DNA from: JAEUIX01 sp046156035 | GTDB taxonomy: Bacteria; Planctomycetota; Phycisphaerae; Phycisphaerales; UBA1924 | DNA: 64,000 nucleotides | Direction: 5' to 3' | Assembly: GCA_046156035.1 (NCBI GenBank) | Contig: JBJXEW010000025.1 | Span: forward strand, 88,909-152,908 | In this document: positions 58,718-64,000 of the stretch, piece after piece | How the letters are laid out: every line of letters starts with the position of its first letter | How positions within the stretch are numbered: the stretch's first letter is position 1 | The notes under the pieces: generated by a model | What the model was told of the DNA's origin: nothing | Databases searched by the model: none | The model's input: only the letters and a program-made list of their open reading frames with translations | Position numbers and translations under genes: made by a program

Positions 58718-60601
58718 ATGCACGACTTCTGGCATTTTGCCCGCCAACTGCTGAGGCGCAAGGGCACCTTGGCGCTGGCGGTGGTGTTCGCGATCATTTC
58801 GGCGGGCGGGATGGGGGCGGGGCTGCTGGCGATCAAGCCCTTGCTGGAGAACGTGCTGGGCAGCCGCGTGGGCCTGCCGGAGATGGCGCGGCAGATGAAC
58901 CCGACCCTGCCAGAGTGGGCGCGCCTGAGCGAGGCGTTCATTTCCACGCTGCCGGAAGGACCGTACAAGGCCATTCTGTGGATTGTGGTGGGCCTGGGCG
59001 TGCTGACTGTGGTGGGCGCGACATCGAACTTTCTGCACCAGTTCTTTGCGCTCACGGCCGTGTCGCTCACCGTGGGCGACATTCGCGAGCGGGTGTTTGC
59101 GCGGGTGGTGCACCTGCCCCTGCGGGCTCTGTTTCAGAGCGACACGACCGGGGGCGGCACCGGGCCGACGGGCCCGGCCGATGCGGTGAGCCGGATTATC
59201 TACGACACAAGCACGCTGGGGGGCGGCTTCAATGCGCTGCTCTCCAAGGCCTTGGCGCAGGCGACCAAGGGCGCGGCGGCGCTGGTGGTGGCGGTGTGGT
59301 TTGACTGGCGTGTGGCCGGGGTGGCTCTGCTGGTGGGGCCGCTCTTGGTGTGGGTGATCCGCGTGCTGGGCAAGCGGATTCGGCGGGCAGCCCGTGCCGC
59401 GCTGGTCGCGCAGGCGAGGTTGTATCACGCGGCGAGCGAGGCGCTGGGCGGCCTGCGGGTGGTGAAGGTGCACACGACCGAGGCACACGAGGCGGGGCGG
59501 TTCACATCGATCTCACGCGAGGTGGTGCGGCAGGAGATGCGGATCCGGACGGCCCGAGCCTTGGCGAGCCCGCTGGTGGAGACGATCAGTATTTTCGTGC
59601 TCGGGGGCGTCTCGGTGGTTGCGGCCAAGGCGATTCTGGACGGGAACCTGGACGCGGCGAGTTTTATTCTGGTGGTCGGGTCGCTGGGCGTGGCGGGGGC
59701 ATCCCTGCGGCCGCTCACGAGTTTGCTGGCGGACATTCAGCAGTCTGGCGCGGCGGCGACGCGGCTGCGGCACCTCTTGGCGATTCCGGCCGAGGGTGAC
59801 GATGGAGCGGGCAAGGCGGCGCTCGGACGGCACAGGCGATCCATCCGGTTTGAGGATGTGCGGTTCACGTATCCCGGGGCATCTCGGCCGGCGCTACGCG
59901 GTGTGAACCTGAGCGTGGCCCACGGAGAGACGGTGGCCCTGGTGGGGCCCAACGGCTGCGGGAAGACGACGCTGCTGGCGATGCTGCCGCGCCTGTTTGA
60001 CCCGGACGAGGGCGGCGGGCGCGTGCTGGTGGACGATGTGGACCTGCGAACGGTGAACCTCGGATCGCTGCGCGGACAGATCGGTGTGGTGACGCAGGAC
60101 ACGGTGCTGTTCTCGGGCACGGTGCGGTCGAACATTGCGTATGGGAGCGCGGCAGCGACGGAGGAGCAGGTGCGTGCGGCGGCGCGGCTGGCGCGGGCGG
60201 AGGAGTTCATTCTGGCCAAGGGGCGCGGGTATGACGAGCCGGTGGGCGAGGGCGGCACCGGGCTTTCGGGCGGGCAGCGACAGCGGCTGGCGATTGCGCG
60301 GGCCATGCTGCGCGACCCGGCGATCTTGATTCTGGACGAGGCCACGAGCATGGTGGATGCGTCGAGCGAGGCGGCCATCGCGGCCGCGGTGGACGAGTTT
60401 GTGACCGGGAGCGAGCACCACAAACGCACGTGCCTGATCGTGGCCCATCGGCTGAGCACGGTGCTGCACGCGGACCGGATCGTGGTGATGGATGCCGGCG
60501 ACATTGCCGACCAGGGGACGCACGCGGAACTGCTGGAACGGTGCGAGGTGTATCGCCAGATCGCGCGGCACCAGTTGGTGCGAGAGCCAGCGGTGGTGTG
60601 A
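58718..60601 (+). CDS. MsbA-like ABC exporter (fused permease and ATPase)
   Basis: A 627-residue half transporter. The N-terminal membrane domain has six hydrophobic segments (about 1-335). The ATPase follows with Walker A GPNGCGKTT, the Q-loop GVVTQDTVLFSG, signature LSGGQRQR, Walker B ILILDEATS and the H-loop IVAHRLS. Dimers of this type export lipids, lipopolysaccharide precursors, peptides or drugs. The ATG at 58718 is chosen because the first helix begins shortly after. The divergent ROK gene lies 114 nt away. Confidence 0.94.
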   Translation: MHDFWHFARQLLRRKGTLALAVVFAIISAGGMGAGLLAIKPLLENVLGSRVGLPEMARQMNPTLPEWARLSEAFISTLPEGPYKAILWIVVGLGVLTVVGATSNFLHQFFALTAVSLTVGDIRERVFARVVHLPLRALFQSDTTGGGTGPTGPADAVSRIIYDTSTLGGGFNALLSKALAQATKGAAALVVAVWFDWRVAGVALLVGPLLVWVIRVLGKRIRRAARAALVAQARLYHAASEALGGLRVVKVHTTEAHEAGRFTSISREVVRQEMRIRTARALASPLVETISIFVLGGVSVVAAKAILDGNLDAASFILVVGSLGVAGASLRPLTSLLADIQQSGAAATRLRHLLAIPAEGDDGAGKAALGRHRRSIRFEDVRFTYPGASRPALRGVNLSVAHGETVALVGPNGCGKTTLLAMLPRLFDPDEGGGRVLVDDVDLRTVNLGSLRGQIGVVTQDTVLFSGTVRSNIAYGSAAATEEQVRAAARLARAEEFILAKGRGYDEPVGEGGTGLSGGQRQRLAIARAMLRDPAILILDEATSMVDASSEAAIAAAVDEFVTGSEHHKRTCLIVAHRLSTVLHADRIVVMDAGDIADQGTHAELLERCEVYRQIARHQLVREPAVV

Positions 60602-60621
60602 GGGAAAGCGGGAAGCCGCAG

Positions 60622-60646
60622 CCCCACTCGGAGAGTGGGGGTACCC
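60622..60646. repeat. Palindromic repeat family A, tandem copy 1
   Basis: CCCCACT-CGGAG-AGTGGGG then GTACCC, 20 nt after the exporter stop. It is identical to 38364 and 60664. Confidence 0.88.
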
Positions 60647-60663
60647 GAGGCGGCCTGCCAACA

Positions 60664-60688
60664 CCCCACTCGGAGAGTGGGGGTACCC
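60664..60688. repeat. Palindromic repeat family A, tandem copy 2
   Basis: Identical element in the same orientation with 17 nt between copies, ending 35 nt before the next gene. Confidence 0.88.
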
Positions 60689-60723
60689 AAGACACGCGCG
60701 TGCTCCGTACCGTTGCGGCAGCC

Positions 60724-61092
60724 ATGCACGACACGAACGCTGAGGGCAACGAGTTTTTCAAGTGCGACTTCTGCCACTCGCCGTGGGCGGAGGACCGGCC
60801 CATGGTGGAGGGGCACCAGGGCAGTTTGATCTGCTGCCGCTGCCTGGGCACTGCGTATGTGGAGGTGGTGCACATGGCCGGGGGCGTGAAGAAGTTGGGT
60901 GCCAAGTGCGTGATGTGCCTGGAGGAGCGGCAGGAACCCCAGTGGCAGAGCCCGATGGTGGAGACGGCCTTCATCTGCAAGCGGTGCGTGAAGCAGAGCA
61001 CGGGGACGCTGGAGCACGATGAGGAGAGCGGGTGGAAGCGGCCCGCGCCGCCCGCGGGGGCACCGGCGGCGGCGGAACCCGAGCCGGACTGA
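60724..61092 (+). CDS. Small protein with four CxxC motifs
   Basis: A 122-residue protein of unknown function. Four CxxC pairs (CDFC, CCRC, CVMC, CKRC) are spread over residues 14-95. They look like two zinc ribbons or a four-cysteine cluster repeated (FKCDFCHSPWAEDR and GAKCVMCLEERQEPQW). The tail is Pro/Ala/Glu-rich and probably disordered. It could be a metal-binding adaptor or nucleic-acid-binding ribbon. It is followed at 34 nt by the DUF2798 gene. Confidence 0.7.
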   Translation: MHDTNAEGNEFFKCDFCHSPWAEDRPMVEGHQGSLICCRCLGTAYVEVVHMAGGVKKLGAKCVMCLEERQEPQWQSPMVETAFICKRCVKQSTGTLEHDEESGWKRPAPPAGAPAAAEPEPD

Positions 61093-61125
61093 AGGCCGGC
61101 GGCGGGGGAGGCCGATTCAGGGGCC

Positions 61126-61350
61126 ATGATTCTCACGAAGCGCGGCGGGGCGTTGCTGTTTATTGTGCTGATGTGCCTGGTGATGGCGACGGTCATGTCG
61201 TTCACCATGACGTTCGTGAGCGCGGGCTTCACCAGCGGCTTCATGGCCAAGTGGGGGCGGTCCTTCCTGATCGGGTTCGTGGTGGCGGTGCCGGCCGCGC
61301 TGGTGGCCGTGCCGATGCTGCGACGGTTCACGGACTCGCTGTCGCGCTGA
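61126..61350 (+). CDS. DUF2798 small membrane protein
   Basis: A 74-residue protein with two transmembrane helices, one at about 8-30 (LLFIVLMCLVMATVMSFTMT) and one at about 45-63. The pattern of a Lys/Arg-rich start, GFMAKWGRSFLIGF between the helices, and a basic end matches DUF2798, for which no function is established. It lies downstream of the four-CxxC protein on the same strand. A family B repeat follows eight nt after its stop. Confidence 0.8.
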   Translation: MILTKRGGALLFIVLMCLVMATVMSFTMTFVSAGFTSGFMAKWGRSFLIGFVVAVPAALVAVPMLRRFTDSLSR

Positions 61351-61357
61351 GGGGGGT

Positions 61358-61381
61358 GGTGGGGCGAACGTCCCGTCCGCC
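61358..61381. repeat. Palindromic repeat family B, copy 5
   Basis: GGTGGGGCGAACGTCCCG then TCCGCC; one base of the palindrome differs from the other copies. It lies between the DUF2798 and lipoprotein genes. Confidence 0.82.
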
Positions 61382-61402
61382 AACCCGATACGCTGTGCGC
61401 TC

Positions 61403-62020
61403 ATGAACCCCACACGACCCCTTGCCGCGCTGTTGGTGTTTGCCTGTTTCGCTTCGGCCAGTGGTGTGGGCGGCTGCATGAGCACGCTGGAGTGGATGGG
61501 CGGCAGCGGCGGACCGCTGCAAGCGGTGAGCGCCAACGGCACGGCGGCGTTCGCGCCCGGCGTGCTGACGGGGGTGTACAAGCCCATTGATGAGAACTCC
61601 GCGGATGTCTACCTGACGGACCTGCCCCTGGACCGGCTGGCAAACACGAAGGACGCGATGAGCGACCTTTCGGGCACGATCGTGCACGTACACCTGTTTC
61701 TGGTGCCGTCGGCGGGGGACACGCCGGTGGATTCAACGGCGTGCAACGCCGCGGCGAGGATGGTGGTGTTTTCGGGGGGTGCGGTGGGCCTGTACGCGGG
61801 AGGCGGGTTTCTCTTCCCGACGGATGTGCCGGGGGGCGCGACGTACGACGGACGCATCCGCAATGCCACCTTGCGGCTGGGGCAGGCGACGGCCGACTTT
61901 GCGGACAAACTGGGGCCGACGGTGCTGACGGGGGCGTTGAGCGCCACGCGCGATGAGGGCGCGGCGGCGGTGATTGCGGGGAGACTGGCGAGTGTGGCGA
62001 ACACGCTGGCGCGGAGATAG
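61403..62020 (+). CDS. Putative lipoprotein of unknown function
   Basis: A 205-residue protein with an N-terminal signal and a lipobox-like VGGC (Cys about 25), so it is probably lipid-anchored. The rest is a soluble domain with strand-rich sequence (SGTIVHVHLFLVPSAGDTPV, GAVGLYAGGGFLFP) and a helical C-terminus (AAAVIAGRLASVANTLARR). No family or active-site motif was recognised. It is convergent with the pseudopilin gene, the two stops being nine bases apart. Confidence 0.7.
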   Translation: MNPTRPLAALLVFACFASASGVGGCMSTLEWMGGSGGPLQAVSANGTAAFAPGVLTGVYKPIDENSADVYLTDLPLDRLANTKDAMSDLSGTIVHVHLFLVPSAGDTPVDSTACNAAARMVVFSGGAVGLYAGGGFLFPTDVPGGATYDGRIRNATLRLGQATADFADKLGPTVLTGALSATRDEGAAAVIAGRLASVANTLARR

Positions 62021-62028
62021 GGGATCAC

Positions 62029-62808
62029 TCAGTAGTCGTAGCCGCGCACGCCGCCGGGTGTGTCGCGGAGGCGCAGGCCACCAACAGGCAGGTTCTTGAA
62101 GACCGCGGCTGCGCCGGGTTGCGCATCCGCCGGCGCGAGTTGGGCAGCATGGCCGTCAACAAAGGTCATGGGCACTGGGTCAGGCCGATCCCAACGAAAG
62201 CCGCCGGGCGGGGGCCAGAGATAGGGAGTATCGCGGTCCCAGAGCAGGACCTTGCGGGCAGGGAAGACGGCTTCGTGGACTTTGACGGCGCGCAGGAGCG
62301 TTTCGGAGACGAGGGTGCCCGACAGCCACACGGCCGGGTCGGCAACGAAACTAAGGCTGTAGTGATAAGACGACGAGGGCCAGAACGGCTCAACACCGGG
62401 GCCGCTGAACATCGATCTTTGGTGTAATGTGGCTTTGGGTGCGAGGTGCGGGGCGGTGGGTGTGTGCGCGGCGGCCATGAGGTCGGGCATGAGCATCGGC
62501 CAGTGGATGTCAATCTGGAAATGGCCGAAGCCTGAAGCACTTCCCGGGCCACCAACCGGCAGGGGGTGGAGCGTGTCGCTCGTGGAATAGGGGAATGTGT
62601 CGCGATACTCGCCGTAGTACACGCCGAAGCGGTTTGCCAGGTCGCGGAGTTTGGAGAGGCTGAGCGTGCGGTCTGCGGACTCGCGGGCGCGGGCGAGCGC
62701 GGAGGCCGCGAGCGCCACCAAGACCGACAGCACCGTGATCACGACCAATGCCTCGATGATCGTGAAGGCACCCGTGCGACGGTTCTCGCGCGCTGAGACG
62801 GCGAGCAT
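62029..62808 (-). CDS. Prepilin-type (type II pseudopilin-like) protein
   Basis: A 259-residue protein. The leader ENRRTGA is followed by FTIIEALVVITVLSVLVALA, the class III prepilin signature: Phe at +1, Glu at +5 and a hydrophobic helix. The residue before the cleavage site is Ala rather than Gly. The C-terminal domain is large (about 210 residues) and ends in a YxDGH-like segment (FVDGHAAQL), as in planctomycetal pseudopilin-type proteins. It would be processed by a prepilin peptidase and assembled into a pilus-like or secretion structure. The next gene upstream is an exported protein. Confidence 0.85.
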   Translation of the reverse strand: MLAVSARENRRTGAFTIIEALVVITVLSVLVALAASALARARESADRTLSLSKLRDLANRFGVYYGEYRDTFPYSTSDTLHPLPVGGPGSASGFGHFQIDIHWPMLMPDLMAAAHTPTAPHLAPKATLHQRSMFSGPGVEPFWPSSSYHYSLSFVADPAVWLSGTLVSETLLRAVKVHEAVFPARKVLLWDRDTPYLWPPPGGFRWDRPDPVPMTFVDGHAAQLAPADAQPGAAAVFKNLPVGGLRLRDTPGGVRGYDY

Positions 62809-62846
62809 GGCTCCGGTGGCTCGCGGCGGCAGCAAAGGCGACCCCT

Positions 62847-63596
62847 TCACTTGGGTGGGAAGGCGGAGGGGATGAGCGTGCGAGACTGCCCCTGCGGGAC
62901 GTCGTAGTGGGAAACACCACACGACCGCCACGAACCGTCGGGCGCGTCCTTCACCATCCACACGCCGAAGCGGATGGTGCTTCCGGCTCCGTCGCCAGAT
63001 CGGACGACTGCCGCGAACACGATCTCGTAGACGGGCTCATCACTGGGGGCCTCGCTGTCGTCCTTGACACGCACGCTGAACGTGCGGCCGGGCTGCGGCC
63101 CGGCCAGCAACTTGCCCCGCGAACCACGCACAAGGACGACCGCGCTGGTGATATCGATGTCGAGGTTACGGAAGTAGTCGGTGGTGCTACGCCAGAACGC
63201 CAGCCGCTGCTCGTCCGTCCCGCGTGCAAGACCCCGCGGCAGGCTCAGCCGCTTTCGGCTGGCCAGGTCTTCGAACGTGAGGGTGGTCTCGTCGGCGATA
63301 GCATCGAGAATGCGTTGGGTGTCTTGGGCCAGTTGGCGTGCGGCGGGCTCGGGCAACTTCCACACGTCCAACGCGGCCGATGCGGAGGAGAGTTTGATTG
63401 CCTCCGCCAAGGAGGCGGGCCGGAGGGCCGGATCGGTGGGTTGACCACCTGGCGCGACCGGCACCGGCGAGGCCGAGCCCGCTTTGGCAGCCGGTTGGAG
63501 AGGGAGCGGCGGATGCCCGCCGCGCAGCGACCACCACGCGCCGGCGGCGACCACAGCCAATGCGATGAGGCCGACGAACACCAGCAAACGACGCAT
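62847..63596 (-). CDS. Membrane-anchored protein of unknown function
   Basis: A 249-residue protein with an N-terminal transmembrane helix (LLVFVGLIALAVVAAGAWW), a Pro/Ala-rich stalk and a periplasmic domain. The latter has a helical part (about 75-135) and a strand-rich part (DIDITSAVVLVRGSRGKLLAG ... PVYEIVFAAVVRSGDG). No known family was recognised. It is 38 nt upstream of the pseudopilin gene on the same strand and may be part of the same envelope function. Confidence 0.65.
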   Translation of the reverse strand: MRRLLVFVGLIALAVVAAGAWWSLRGGHPPLPLQPAAKAGSASPVPVAPGGQPTDPALRPASLAEAIKLSSASAALDVWKLPEPAARQLAQDTQRILDAIADETTLTFEDLASRKRLSLPRGLARGTDEQRLAFWRSTTDYFRNLDIDITSAVVLVRGSRGKLLAGPQPGRTFSVRVKDDSEAPSDEPVYEIVFAAVVRSGDGAGSTIRFGVWMVKDAPDGSWRSCGVSHYDVPQGQSRTLIPSAFPPK

Positions 63597-63874
63597 GGTC
63601 GGCTCCGTTATCCCGCCCAATGTCAGCAGGCCGCTGAAAGTCCACGTTGGCCGTTCGGTGCGTCCCGTGCCCCACAGCGTTGTCAGCCCCGGCCCGCGGT
63701 GGGCAAGGCAAAACCGGAGACTTGGGACATCCGCCGACATGTTCAACAGCCTGCCGGTGTCAGTCTAGCTCATGCGTTGGGCGTGGCACGCTCATCGGGC
63801 CAGCATGGCAACTCGCAAGATTCCGACTCGGCTCGGAGGGCTGAGAAACCCACCGACGGCCGACAAGACAAGGC
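63597..63874. other. Intergenic region up to the insertion sequence
   Basis: About 280 nt with no credible gene. It contains the upstream region of the membrane-anchored protein. Its right end abuts the insertion sequence; CCTAGG surrounds the transposase stop. Confidence 0.5.
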
Positions 63875-64000
63875 CTAGGTTCTGTCTGACGGATCATCCG
63901 GGGCGAGGAGACGGAGGTATCGGCGGATGATGGCGAGGTTGACGAAGGCGAGGAAGCTGGTCGCCAACTTGTCGTAGCGGGTGCCCACGCGGCGGTTCTC
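63875..64000 (-). mobile_element. IS5-family transposase, C-terminal fragment at the window edge
   Basis: On the minus strand the last 41 codons read ENRRVGTRYDKLATSFLAFV and on to a TAG at 63875-63877. The pattern RYDKLxxxFLAFVxLAxIRxxLR is the C-terminus of IS5-family (IS427-type) transposases. The rest of the element lies beyond the window, so intactness cannot be judged. The terminal inverted repeat is probably just outside the stop (near GGTTCTGTCTGACGG). Confidence 0.85.

Overview
The window looks like a chromosome segment of a high-GC planctomycete, most likely a Phycisphaerales relative. The clues are: a secreted beta-propeller protein ending in an NPDDLGDFIT-type tail; several small proteins with CxxC...CPEC ribbons; a prepilin-like protein with a FTIIEA leader; tandem GT41 (OGT-like) glycosyltransferases; and many short palindromic and 7-8 bp periodic intergenic repeats. 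The taxonomic call is inference; no rRNA or other marker gene is present.

Left part (1-31 kb): the tail of a metallophosphoesterase, mfd, an exported subtilase, thioredoxin, a Gfo/Idh/MocA oxidoreductase, an S1-domain RNA-binding protein, a STAS protein, an exported phosphatase fused to a CxxCH motif, cysK, a fatty acid desaturase, a TolC-like efflux protein, a GH35-like protein, two clpP paralogs, a GT1/MBL-fold/ribbon-protein mini-operon, coaD, a GT4 glycosyltransferase, a solitary nuoG-like gene, a GAF-PP2C phosphatase and truA. Middle (30.5-38.1 kb): a DUF433/PIN-like toxin-antitoxin pair leading into another GT4 gene, a FlgM-like anti-sigma factor, a 650-nt repeat island, a 12-repeat propeller gene broken by an amber codon, and a 188-residue basic protein with no acidic, Leu or Ile residues. 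Right part (38.4-64 kb): exported proteins, folP, nadA, an MNT nucleotidyltransferase with a shrunken HEPN partner, PilZ, an M16-like protein, a two-half ABC permease, a double FKBP, pdxA, two GT41 genes, a sigma-54 activator, DinB, an M28 peptidase, argB plus a ROK kinase, an MsbA-like exporter, small metal-binding and membrane proteins, a pseudopilin, and the edge of an IS5-family transposase.

Most genes are unrelated housekeeping genes in short operons; tight couplings (4-nt stop/start overlaps) are noted entry by entry. Two window-wide features stand out. First, at least five families of short palindromes recur. Some lie inside genes (nuoG, the pdxA 3' end, the folP 3' end), and truA carries an in-frame insertion of repeat-like sequence. 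Second, the plus strand is C-rich on the left and G-rich on the right regardless of gene orientation, switching somewhere between about 29 and 38 kb. No complete new defence or metabolic system is evident. The most unusual single items are the reduced-alphabet basic protein, the phosphatase-CxxCH fusion, the collapsed HEPN partner and the repeat elements that have become coding sequence.
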